Of a stretch of 6,911 nt of DNA, positions 1 through 5,956 are shown in pieces (positions within the stretch are counted from its first letter, which is position 1; every line of letters starts with the position of its first letter). The stretch covers positions 1-6,911 of the forward strand of contig CALPVI020000090.1 in NCBI GenBank assembly GCA_943326975.2. The letters are read 5' to 3'. The notes below the pieces were generated by a model. That model did not search any database. It worked only from the letters and a program-made list of their open reading frames with translations, and was not told the origin of the DNA. This DNA is from Actinomyces viscosus. GTDB taxonomy: Bacteria > Bacteroidota > Bacteroidia > Flavobacteriales_D > Crocinitomicaceae. The translations under genes and the position numbers were made by a program.

Positions 1-551
1 ATATCGGCCTTACCCCATTTGATGTAATTGAAAGCTTCAATAATTGCTGTATTGGAAGTTGCACAAGCAGAAACAGGACAGAAATTAACACCTCTAAGAC
101 CATATTTTATTGAAATAATTCCTGAAGCAATATCAACTAAAATACGAGGGATAAAAAAAGGTGTAAACCTTGGTGTTCCATCCCCTTCGCAGTATTCTTT
201 CATTTGATCTTGAAACGTTTGAATACCTCCGTTTCCAGATCCCCAAATTACACCAATTCGATCTTTGTTTAATTCGTCAAAATTAATATTTCCATGTTTA
301 ATCGCTTCATCAACAGCAACTAAAGCATATTGCGAAAACGGATCGTATTTTCGAATTTCTTTTACATCAAAGTGTTCTTTCGGGTCAAAACCTTTAAGTT
401 CACATGCAAATGTTGTTTTAAATTTCGATGTATCAAATTTTGTAATAGGTGCGGCACCACTTTTACCTATCTTAAGGTTATTCCAGTAATCGTTTAAATT
501 ATTTCCAATTGGCGTCAAAGCGCCAATTCCAGTTACAACAACTCTTTTCAT
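1..551 (-). CDS. fabF: 3-oxoacyl-ACP synthase II (FabF-type), C-terminal part missing
   Basis: This is the N-terminal 183 codons of a condensing enzyme of the KAS II family, which elongates acyl-ACP with malonyl-ACP in cytosolic fatty acid synthesis. The protein opens with MKRVVVTGIGALTPIGNN, the classic start of a FabF thiolase fold. The nucleophile region reads PVSACATSN, with the cysteine at residue 163, the same number as the active-site cysteine of E. coli FabF. The later two histidines and the C-terminal half lie beyond the window edge, so this is a truncation by the window and not a pseudogene. The ATG at 549-551 is the natural family start. It is the last visible gene of the minus-strand SUF run, 37 nt after the DUF59 gene. 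No acpP or rnc is seen beside it, so it could be a second FabF paralogue rather than the housekeeping copy; I cannot decide this from half a protein. Confidence 0.9.
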   Translation of the reverse strand, partial: MKRVVVTGIGALTPIGNNLNDYWNNLKIGKSGAAPITKFDTSKFKTTFACELKGFDPKEHFDVKEIRKYDPFSQYALVAVDEAIKHGNINFDELNKDRIGVIWGSGNGGIQTFQDQMKEYCEGDGTPRFTPFFIPRILVDIASGIISIKYGLRGVNFCPVSACATSNTAIIEAFNYIKWGKAD

Positions 552-588
552 TTAATTATTCGTTGGGGTATTTTGTAATATTTCGATT

Positions 589-891
589 TTATAAAAAACC
601 AAGCTCTAATTTCGCTTCTTCGCTCATCATGTCCTTGTCCCATGCTGGGTCAAATACAATATTTACTTTCGCTGTTTTTACATCTGTTATAGCTGCGACT
701 TTTTCTTCAACTTCTTTCGGCATAGTTTCAGCTACTGGACAGTTTGGAGAAGTCAATGTCATATCAATTTCTACATTGTTTTCCTTGTCGATTTTAACTT
801 CATAAATTAAACCTAATTCATAAATATCTACAGGTATTTCAGGGTCGTATATTGTTTTTAAAACTTCTACTATTGTATTTTCTAATTCCAT
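589..891 (-). CDS. DUF59/MIP18-family SUF-associated Fe-S assembly protein
   Basis: This 100-residue protein is a complete single-domain DUF59 (MIP18, PaaD/SufT-related) protein, a family that helps iron-sulfur cluster maturation or delivery in the cytosol. Visible hallmarks are YDPEIPVDIYELGLIY (residues 15-30), the TSPNCPVA segment carrying the single cysteine, Cys51, and the DPAW...MMSEEAKLELGF tail (residues 81-99) typical of the short SUF-linked form. The length matches that short form rather than the longer SufT with an N-terminal extension, so no symbol is given. It lies 22 nt after sufE and shares its strand, which supports a role as a SUF accessory factor. The start is the ATG at 889-891, preceded by an A-rich stretch and no Shine-Dalgarno site. 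The precise biochemical step performed by this family is less well settled than that of SufS or SufE. Confidence 0.92.
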   Translation of the reverse strand: MELENTIVEVLKTIYDPEIPVDIYELGLIYEVKIDKENNVEIDMTLTSPNCPVAETMPKEVEEKVAAITDVKTAKVNIVFDPAWDKDMMSEEAKLELGFL

Positions 892-913
892 TTCTTTTTA
901 ATTCAATAAAAGA

Positions 914-1330
914 TTAATTATTTAAAGCAGAAATAGCGCTCATTTTTATTTTTTTGACCATGCTTAAAAGTCCATTAGCTCTTGTAGGAGATAAATGTTC
1001 TTGCAATCCAATTTCTTTGATAAAGTATAAGTCTGATTTGGCAATTGTTTCAGGTGTTTCATTATTTAAAACACGGATTAGTAGTCCGATTATTCCTTTG
1101 GTAATAATTGCATCTGAATCTGCAGCTAATTTCATTTTACCATTTTCAATTGAAGAGTCTAACCAAACTTTTGATTGACAACCTTCAATTAAACGATCTT
1201 CCGTTTTTTTGTTTGCATCAATAATTGGTAAATCCTTACCTAATTCAATTATATACTCATATTTTTGCATCCAATCTTCGAAAAGAGCAAAATCTTCAAT
1301 AATTTCATTTTGTTTTTCTTCTAACGTCAT
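914..1330 (-). CDS. sufE: SufE family cysteine desulfuration protein
   Basis: SufE accepts the persulfide sulfur from SufS, stimulates the desulfurase and passes the sulfur to the SUF scaffold. The 138-residue length is normal for the family. The defining motif is IEGCQSKVWL, with the acceptor cysteine at residue 51, the same position as the persulfide-carrying Cys51 of E. coli SufE. The N-terminal part (EEKQNEIIEDFALFEDWMQKYEYIIELGKDLP region, residues 4-35) is the usual helix that docks near SufS, and the C-terminal LSPTRANGL segment (about residues 113-121) is also family-typical. The gene starts only 8 nt after the sufS stop, so the two are surely co-transcribed and probably translationally linked. 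The ATG at 1328-1330 is the only sensible start. The identification is secure. Confidence 0.95.
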   Translation of the reverse strand: MTLEEKQNEIIEDFALFEDWMQKYEYIIELGKDLPIIDANKKTEDRLIEGCQSKVWLDSSIENGKMKLAADSDAIITKGIIGLLIRVLNNETPETIAKSDLYFIKEIGLQEHLSPTRANGLLSMVKKIKMSAISALNN

Positions 1331-1338
1331 AACTTCAA

Positions 1339-2574
1339 TTAACGTAACATGTTTATGCTTTTTTCTACAGCAGAAATAAAGGTATCTATTTCTTCTTTTG
1401 TATTGTAAAATGCAAAGGAAGCTCTAATTGTTCCTGGAATTTTATAGAAATCCATTAAAGGTTGTGTGCAGTGATGTCCTGTTCGAACTGCAATTCCTTG
1501 TTTGTCTAGTAATGTTCCTACATCAAATGGGTGTAATCCATCAATTGTAAAAGAAACAACACTTGCTTTTTTCTTAGCTTCACCTATAAGATTAATTCCC
1601 TCAAAAGTTGAGAGTAAATCTTGAGCATATTCAGTCAATTCATTTTCATGTTTCTGAATCGCTTCTATGTCAAATTGAGAGAGAAATTCTAATGCTTTAC
1701 CAAGGCATATTACGCCTGCAATATGAGGTGTACCTGCTTCAAACTTAAATGGTAATTCATTGTAAGTTGTTCTTTCGAAAGTTACCTTTGCAATCATATC
1801 TCCACCACCTTGGTAGGGAGGCATTTTTTCTAAAATTGCTTCTTTCCCATATAGAACTCCCACCCCTGTAGGTCCAAAAACTTTATGACTGGAAAAAGCG
1901 AAAAAATCACAATTAATATCACGAACATCGATTTTTGTATGTTGAATACTTTGTGCACCATCTACAAAAACTTTTGCTCCAACAGCATGTGCTTTTTGAG
2001 TAATTTCTTTTATAGGATTTATTGTTCCTAATGTATTAGATATATGAGTAACTGAAACTAATTTAGTTCTTTCAGATAATAAAGCTTCAAATTCAGACAT
2101 AATCATTTCTCCTTTTTTATTGATAGGAGCAATTCTTAATTTACAGCCTTTTCTTTCACATAACATTTGCCAAGGAACAATATTTGAATGATGTTCCATA
2201 GCTGAAATAATAATTTCATCTCCTGCAGATAAAAGTTCACCAAAAGAGAATGCTACTAAATTTATACTGTCTGTTGTGCCTTTCGTGAAAATTATTTCTT
2301 CTGATTTTTCAGCATTGATATAATGTTGAACAGTTTTTCTTGCGTCTTCATAGCCGGTAGTCGCTTTTTGACTCATATAATGAACTCCTCGATGGATATT
2401 GGCATTATCTTTAGAATAATACATGTTAATAGCATCTAACACCATTTGAGGCTTTTGAGACGTAGCTCCGTTATCAAAGTAAATTAAATTTTTACCATAA
2501 ATTAAACGGCGAAGTGCTGGAAATTGCTCTCGAATTTCTCTAACGTTGAAATATTTTTTTTGTGCTTCCATCAT
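1339..2574 (-). CDS. sufS: Cysteine desulfurase SufS (group II)
   Basis: SufS is a PLP-dependent enzyme that converts L-cysteine to L-alanine and an enzyme-bound persulfide, the sulfur source for Fe-S clusters. Counting from the chosen ATG (411 residues), the PLP lysine is Lys231 in SSHKVFGPTG. The cofactor-stacking histidine is His128 in the MEHHSN motif. The catalytic cysteine is Cys369 in RTGHHCTQPLM, on the short loop typical of group II desulfurases that need SufE. YFDNGATSQKP near residue 32 and NANIHRGVH near residue 57 are family signatures. The reading frame is open up to a TTG at 2586, but that TTG lies inside a TAnnTTTG promoter motif. The ATG at 2574 is therefore preferred; a second ATG at 2571 follows at once. 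It sits between the TlyA-like gene and sufE. Confidence 0.95.
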   Translation of the reverse strand: MMEAQKKYFNVREIREQFPALRRLIYGKNLIYFDNGATSQKPQMVLDAINMYYSKDNANIHRGVHYMSQKATTGYEDARKTVQHYINAEKSEEIIFTKGTTDSINLVAFSFGELLSAGDEIIISAMEHHSNIVPWQMLCERKGCKLRIAPINKKGEMIMSEFEALLSERTKLVSVTHISNTLGTINPIKEITQKAHAVGAKVFVDGAQSIQHTKIDVRDINCDFFAFSSHKVFGPTGVGVLYGKEAILEKMPPYQGGGDMIAKVTFERTTYNELPFKFEAGTPHIAGVICLGKALEFLSQFDIEAIQKHENELTEYAQDLLSTFEGINLIGEAKKKASVVSFTIDGLHPFDVGTLLDKQGIAVRTGHHCTQPLMDFYKIPGTIRASFAFYNTKEEIDTFISAVEKSINMLR

Positions 2575-2583
2575 ATCTAGGTA

Positions 2584-2591
2584 CAAAGATA
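2584..2591 (-). promoter_or_regulatory. Bacteroidota -7 promoter element before sufS
   Basis: On the minus strand this reads TATCTTTG, an exact match to the Bacteroidota sigma-A -7 consensus TAnnTTTG. It ends 9 nt before the ATG at 2574, so transcription would begin only a few bases before the start codon. It lies in the 41-nt gap after the TlyA-like gene and would give the suf genes their own promoter within the operon. I see no TTG/TTTG -33 element at the usual spacing, so the evidence is the -7 motif and its position only. Confidence 0.45.
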
Positions 2592-2615
2592 CAAATAACC
2601 TTATTTATATTAATT

Positions 2616-3356
2616 CTAAACAACTACATTTTTTCTAAAAAAGGCAATTAATTCTATTTGACTATTTTGTCCAAGTATTGGAGATTCAATAGAATCAATC
2701 AATTGTAGGTTATTAAGCTTTCCTATTTTGGTTATATCTTGAATAATAGCTGTATAAGCTTTTGAGCTTTTTACAGTTCCATCGTGTTTTAAATAATCTT
2801 TTTCCGCTTCAAACGAAGGTTTTAATAGAGCAATTACTATTCCTTCTGGTTTTAAAAGTGAATGAATAAAAGGGAATACTTTTTCCATAGATAGGAATGG
2901 AGAATTGATTACGCATCCATCTAACTCTTCTGGAATTATTTTCTTATTTAATTCTCTTAAAGGAATTCCTGTTAAATCAATAACTTTAACAGAATCACTT
3001 ATTTTAGAGTGGAGTATATTTTTTGAATTATCAATTGAGTAAATTTTTTCAGCATCGTTTTCAATTAAGAATTCAGAAAAACCACCGCTAGAACAGCCAA
3101 CATCTATAAATGATTTCTCTTTTATTTCAAAAGCCCATTTCTTATAAGCTTCTTCCAGTTTTACTGAATCTAGAGAGACCCATGGTAATTCTTCAGCAAC
3201 TAATTCAATTTTACAATCTATTGGAAATTTTTTACCTGTTTTGTATATTAATTTCCCATTGACTTTTACGCCTATTTCTTGAATGATTTGTTCCGCTCTA
3301 ACTCTAGTATTTACTAGGTTTCGTTGAACTAATATTTTATCCAAACGTTCTTCCAT
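2616..3356 (-). CDS. TlyA-like S4-domain / FtsJ-type methyltransferase protein, divergent
   Basis: The 246-residue protein has the TlyA architecture: an N-terminal S4 RNA-binding domain (residues 3-54, RLDKILVQRNLV...RAEQII...VKVNGK), a short PWVS linker, then a Rossmann-like SAM domain (residues 81-240). SAM motif I is IDVGCSSGGFSEFL at about 84-97. TlyA proteins 2'-O-methylate rRNA cytidines. Several expected residues remain: a lysine in VKLEEA (about 66), the lysine of ALLKPSFEAE (about 179) and a late glutamate in SQIELIAFF. Two things differ from ordinary TlyA as I remember it. The SRGGLKLE motif is reduced to SLDSVKLEE, and the catalytic aspartate of the DVSFIS motif appears as asparagine in INSPFLS. 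It may therefore be an altered-specificity or catalytically weak homologue. The ATG at 3354-3356 is the family-typical start. It heads the minus-strand operon, just before sufS. Confidence 0.82.
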   Translation of the reverse strand: MEERLDKILVQRNLVNTRVRAEQIIQEIGVKVNGKLIYKTGKKFPIDCKIELVAEELPWVSLDSVKLEEAYKKWAFEIKEKSFIDVGCSSGGFSEFLIENDAEKIYSIDNSKNILHSKISDSVKVIDLTGIPLRELNKKIIPEELDGCVINSPFLSMEKVFPFIHSLLKPEGIVIALLKPSFEAEKDYLKHDGTVKSSKAYTAIIQDITKIGKLNNLQLIDSIESPILGQNSQIELIAFFRKNVVV

Positions 3357-3361
3357 AGTAA

Positions 3362-3369
3362 CAAAGGTA
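3362..3369 (-). promoter_or_regulatory. Bacteroidota -7 promoter element before the TlyA-like gene
   Basis: The minus strand reads TACCTTTG, matching TAnnTTTG exactly, and ends only 5 nt before the ATG of the TlyA-like gene. Transcription from it would start at or beside the A of the ATG, giving a leaderless or nearly leaderless message. It would drive the whole TlyA-like/suf/fabF run. No -33 TTG is visible at the normal spacing, so confidence is moderate. Confidence 0.45.
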
Positions 3370-3413
3370 AGGATTCTTGTATTGGATTAGTTTGTTTTAA
3401 AGCTAATTCTTGA

Positions 3414-3431
3414 ATTTCTTATTTTAGAAAT
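3414..3431. repeat. Short inverted repeat in the divergent promoter region
   Basis: ATTTCT and AGAAAT form a perfect 6-bp inverted repeat around a 6-nt TATTTT spacer. It lies near the middle of the 137-nt gap between the divergent operons, which is where an operator would sit. The arms are short and AT-rich, so a chance origin is quite possible. Confidence 0.3.
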
Positions 3432-3444
3432 GCTCAATTATCTA

Positions 3445-3462
3445 TAAATAATCTAAATAATC
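3445..3462. repeat. Perfect tandem 9-mer (TAAATAATC twice)
   Basis: Two back-to-back copies of TAAATAATC end 2 nt before the TAAATTTG promoter motif of the first PTPS gene. The inner octamer AAATAATC occurs again at 3949-3956 upstream of folE. This could be a binding site for a regulator of the two pterin genes, or simply AT-rich chance. The placement next to the -7 element is the only functional hint. Confidence 0.35.
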
Positions 3463-3464
3463 AC

Positions 3465-3472
3465 TAAATTTG
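3465..3472 (+). promoter_or_regulatory. Bacteroidota -7 promoter element before the first PTPS gene
   Basis: TAAATTTG matches the TAnnTTTG consensus exactly and lies 21 nt before the TTG start at 3494. That leaves room for a short leader of roughly 15 nt. A -33 TTG is not evident. This would be the promoter for the PTPS gene and possibly for folE and the Bax-inhibitor gene behind it. Confidence 0.45.
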
Positions 3473-3493
3473 TATGATATAATATAATTCCTT

Positions 3494-3925
3494 TTGAAAA
3501 CAGTTTACATCACTCGAAGAGAAACATTTAATGCAGCCCATAAACTATGGCAGGAGAAATGGTCGTTAGAAAAAAACGAAGAGGTTTTTGGAAGATGTAG
3601 TAATAAAAATTGGCATGGACATAATTTCACAATTTTTGTAACTGTTAAAGGTGTACCCAATGAAGACACAGGTTTTGTAATAAACTTAAAAGATTTAAGC
3701 GACATTATTAAAGAATTTGTAATAGAACCTTTGGATCATAAAAATTTAAATTTAGATGTTCCTTTTCTAACTGGTTTACTTGCTTCTACTGAAAATGTAG
3801 TTATTAAAATTTGGGAACAAATACAACAACCAATTTCTAATGCAGGAGGAGAGTTGGTGAAAATTAAATTGGTTGAAACAGAGAATAATTATGTTGAATA
3901 TTTTGGTGGGAATGTTCCGTTTTAA
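3494..3925 (+). CDS. 6-pyruvoyl-tetrahydropterin synthase homologue (biopterin-type)
   Basis: This 143-residue COG0720 enzyme acts on 7,8-dihydroneopterin triphosphate, the product of the next gene, folE. Zinc ligands are His16 (NAAH), His41 and His43 (HGHN). The catalytic cysteine is Cys35 in CSNKNWHGH, a CX5HGH arrangement. Asp81-His82 (LDHKNLNLD) and Glu128 (VETENN) complete the active site. The spacing from His16 to His82 equals that of mammalian PTPS, and INLKDL...PLDHKNLNLDVPF...STENV resembles the eukaryotic enzyme closely. That suggests a true PTPS of tetrahydrobiopterin synthesis rather than QueD, which has CX3HGH. This assignment is inference. The start is TTG: an in-frame TAA stands at 3485-3487 and no ATG occurs before the conserved core. 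folE follows after 71 nt. A second homologue is at 5957-6361. Confidence 0.88.
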   Translation: MKTVYITRRETFNAAHKLWQEKWSLEKNEEVFGRCSNKNWHGHNFTIFVTVKGVPNEDTGFVINLKDLSDIIKEFVIEPLDHKNLNLDVPFLTGLLASTENVVIKIWEQIQQPISNAGGELVKIKLVETENNYVEYFGGNVPF

Positions 3926-3996
3926 AATAAATTAACAATCAGTTTACAAAATAATCAATATTATCTCGTATTTTTATTTAATTAAAGATTCTATTA

Positions 3997-4587
3997 GTGG
4001 AAGATAAAATATATAAATTAGAAACAACAGAAAAATTAGCATCTCATTATCATGAGGTTTTAACTCAAATTGGAGAAGATCCTAATCGCGAAGGTTTGCT
4101 TAAGACCCCTGAAAGAATGGCCAAAGCAATGCAGTTTTTAACACATGGTTATGATTTGAATCCAGATGAAATTATGCAAAAAGCAATTTTTCATGAGGAA
4201 TATTCAGAAATGGTTATTGTTAAGGATATTGAAGTTTATTCAATGTGTGAGCATCATATGTTGCCATTTTTTGGGAAAGCACATATTGCATATGTTCCAG
4301 ATGGAAAAATAGTAGGTTTAAGTAAACTTCCAAGAATTGTAGATGCTTATTCTAGGAGATTACAAGTTCAAGAGCGTTTAACAATTGAAATTAGAGATTG
4401 TGTGCAAAGAACATTGAATCCTAAAGGAGTTGCGGTTGTTATCGAATGTTCACATATGTGTATGGCGATGAGAGGTGTTCAAAAACAAAACTCTTCAACT
4501 ACCACAAGTGCGTTCACTGGTTTGTTTTTAAAGAATGATGCAACAAGAAAAGAATTTATTAATTTAGTACAAGCAAAATTACATTAA
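3997..4587 (+). CDS. folE: GTP cyclohydrolase I (FolE type 1)
   Basis: FolE hydrolyses and rearranges GTP to 7,8-dihydroneopterin triphosphate, the first step for folate and tetrahydrobiopterin. The 196-residue protein carries the full active site. Zinc ligands are Cys84 and His87 in MCEHHMLPFFGKAHIAYVP and Cys155 in SHMCMAMRG, with the 71-residue Cys-Cys distance of the E. coli enzyme. The paired histidine His86 and catalytic His153 are also present. REGLLKTPERMA (31-42) and LSKLPRIVDAYSRRLQVQERLT (109-129) are family signatures. The C-terminal part QKQNSSTTTSAF is typical of type 1. The start is GTG; an upstream in-frame TAA at 3979-3981 and the lack of any ATG before residue 41 leave no better choice. 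It lies between a PTPS gene and a Bax-inhibitor gene, the latter only 17 nt downstream. Confidence 0.97.
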   Translation: MEDKIYKLETTEKLASHYHEVLTQIGEDPNREGLLKTPERMAKAMQFLTHGYDLNPDEIMQKAIFHEEYSEMVIVKDIEVYSMCEHHMLPFFGKAHIAYVPDGKIVGLSKLPRIVDAYSRRLQVQERLTIEIRDCVQRTLNPKGVAVVIECSHMCMAMRGVQKQNSSTTTSAFTGLFLKNDATRKEFINLVQAKLH

Positions 4588-4604
4588 ATCAAAAATCATT
4601 TATT

Positions 4605-5318
4605 ATGGAAAATTTATTTAGTCAAGAACAAAATAGTTACAGTAAGGAAATTTCTAGAGAATTTTTTAGAAATGTTTATTCTTACATGTTTGCAGCATTA
4701 GCTATTTCTGGTGTTTTAGCTTACTTGTGTGGAACTCCACAATTTTTCGTGAAATACTTTGTAACATCTCAGGGAGGGATATCTCCTTTATTTTATGTTG
4801 TAGCTTTCGCTCCTATCGGATTGGGTTTATTGATTCAAATGGCTTATAATCGACTTTCTCTATTCTTTTTATCAGCATTGTTTGTAGCTTATTCAGCCCT
4901 GATGGGGGTAAGTTTAGGAGTAATATTTCTAGTGTATTCTGGTGCGGCAATTGCTTCAACATTTTTTGTGACTGCAGGTGCTTTTGCGGCTATGGCTATA
5001 TTAGGTTATACTACTAAAACAGATCTTACCAAGATGGGAAGTTTACTTTATATGGCGTTTATAGGTATTTTCATTGCAGGAGTAGTAAATATATTTATGA
5101 AAAGTGATATGTTAGGATTTATTATTGCTGTTATAGGTGTTTTTGTTTTTACAGGTTTAACTGCTTATTACATGCAAAAATTAAAAAGCGTCTCTACTGA
5201 TGTTTCACTTTCAGGAATAGATAGAAATAAAATTGCTTTGGTAGGAGGGTTACAACTTTATATTTTATTTGTCAATTTATTTTTATCCTTACTTAGGTTG
5301 TTAGGTAATAGAAATTAA
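4605..5318 (+). CDS. Bax inhibitor-1/YccA family inner membrane protein
   Basis: This 237-residue protein is almost all membrane helices, roughly at 26-44, 61-79, 84-112 (perhaps two), 115-134, 146-165, 169-190 and 209-231, after a short polar N-terminus. This is the BI-1/YccA/YetJ fold, linked to calcium leak and membrane-protein quality control. Family-typical stretches are YSYMFAALAISGVLAYL near the start, GLTAYYMQKLK near 184 and LYILFVNLFLSLLRLLG at the end. Homologues usually have GLTAYDTQKLK and LYLDFINLF at the last two places, giving the di-aspartate pH sensor. Here those aspartates appear as Tyr189 and Leu221, so the sensor seems lost. The gene follows folE by 17 nt and ends 21 nt before a strong terminator, making it the last gene of that unit. 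Its cellular role is not predictable from this context. Confidence 0.93.
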   Translation: MENLFSQEQNSYSKEISREFFRNVYSYMFAALAISGVLAYLCGTPQFFVKYFVTSQGGISPLFYVVAFAPIGLGLLIQMAYNRLSLFFLSALFVAYSALMGVSLGVIFLVYSGAAIASTFFVTAGAFAAMAILGYTTKTDLTKMGSLLYMAFIGIFIAGVVNIFMKSDMLGFIIAVIGVFVFTGLTAYYMQKLKSVSTDVSLSGIDRNKIALVGGLQLYILFVNLFLSLLRLLGNRN

Positions 5319-5339
5319 GAAATAGTTAATTGAATTTTT

Positions 5340-5370
5340 AAAAGCAACGATTTTTCGTTGCTTTTTTTTT
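5340..5370 (+). terminator. Rho-independent terminator after the Bax-inhibitor gene
   Basis: AAAGCAACGA (5341-5350) and TCGTTGCTTT (5355-5364) form a perfect 10-bp stem around a TTTT loop, extended by an A-T pair (5340/5365), and run into nine T residues (5362-5370). It begins 22 nt past the stop of the upstream gene. It separates the pterin/Bax-inhibitor unit from the idi unit. On the opposite strand the T run after the hairpin is short, so it is mainly a plus-strand terminator. Confidence 0.93.
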
Positions 5371-5427
5371 GAAATGAGGATTAAGTTTAAAATATATTGT
5401 AACTTTATGTTTAATAAAAATATTTAA

Positions 5428-5955
5428 ATGTTAGACAAAATTGAAGTAGTCTTAGTTGATAAAGATGACAATGTTATTGGCTCGATGGAAAAGTTGGAAG
5501 CTCACCAAAAAGGTATACTTCATAGGGCTTTTTCAATATTTATCTTTAATTCTAATAATGAATTATTGATTCACAAACGAGCAATGGGGAAATACCATTC
5601 TGAAGGTTTATGGACAAATACGTGTTGTAGCCACCCAATGCCAGGTGAATCAATTACAGATGCAGCTCACAGAAGATTAAAAGAAGAAATGGGCTTTGAT
5701 TGTGAAATGAAAAGTGCATTTTCTTTTATTTATGATGTAGCACTTGAAAACGAATTAGTTGAACATGAATTAGACCATGTTTTAATTGGACGTTTTGATG
5801 GTCAACCAATTTTAAATTTAGAAGAAGCATCTGAATTTAAATGGGAATCACTTGAGAAAATTATAGATGATATCAAATCACAGCCAGAGGAATTTACTTA
5901 TTGGTTTAAAGTGATTTTAGAAAAACATATAGATCAATTATCAAAAGCATTATAA
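5428..5955 (+). CDS. idi: Isopentenyl-diphosphate delta-isomerase, type 1
   Basis: Idi interconverts isopentenyl and dimethylallyl diphosphate, supplying the starter unit for isoprenoids such as quinone side chains, undecaprenol and carotenoids. The 175-residue protein is a Nudix-fold type 1 enzyme. It shows HQKGILHRAFSIFIF (26-40) with metal-site His26 and His32, and TNTCCSHP with the catalytic Cys67 and His69 at the same numbers as in E. coli. The Idi version of the Nudix box, GESITDAAHRRLKEEMG, is at 73-89, and the EHELDHV segment carries Glu112 and Glu114. The ATG at 5428 matches the family N-terminus. It comes 57 nt after the terminator and so must have its own promoter, though I see only a weak TAACTTTA at 5400-5407. 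The next gene begins one base after its stop. Confidence 0.96.
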   Translation: MLDKIEVVLVDKDDNVIGSMEKLEAHQKGILHRAFSIFIFNSNNELLIHKRAMGKYHSEGLWTNTCCSHPMPGESITDAAHRRLKEEMGFDCEMKSAFSFIYDVALENELVEHELDHVLIGRFDGQPILNLEEASEFKWESLEKIIDDIKSQPEEFTYWFKVILEKHIDQLSKAL

Positions 5956-5956
5956 A

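Noticed and set aside
509..805. Plus-strand open frame of about 98 codons
   Set aside because: It is the antisense shadow of the start of fabF and the DUF59 gene, and its protein is low in recognisable motifs.
954..1178. Plus-strand open frame of 74 codons
   Set aside because: It lies wholly antisense within sufE, whose frame has clear family motifs.
2575..2586. Upstream TTG start for sufS, adding four residues
   Set aside because: The TTG lies inside the TATCTTTG promoter element, and two ATG codons follow at once; the added residues match nothing in the family.
3505..3705. Minus-strand open frame of 66 codons
   Set aside because: It is antisense to the first PTPS gene, which carries the full catalytic set.
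3951..3964. Possible small hairpin (ATAAT-CAAT-ATTAT) between the PTPS gene and folE
   Set aside because: The stem is five A-T pairs with no clear T tract after it, too weak to call a terminator; co-transcription into folE remains possible.
3969..3976. TATTTTTA as a promoter for folE
   Set aside because: It lacks the final G of TAnnTTTG and has no good -33 element; such AT-rich near-matches are common here.
5400..5413. TAACTTTA and TATGTTTA as promoters for idi
   Set aside because: Both end in A rather than G and no TTG lies at the usual distance. A promoter must exist after the terminator, but I cannot place it.
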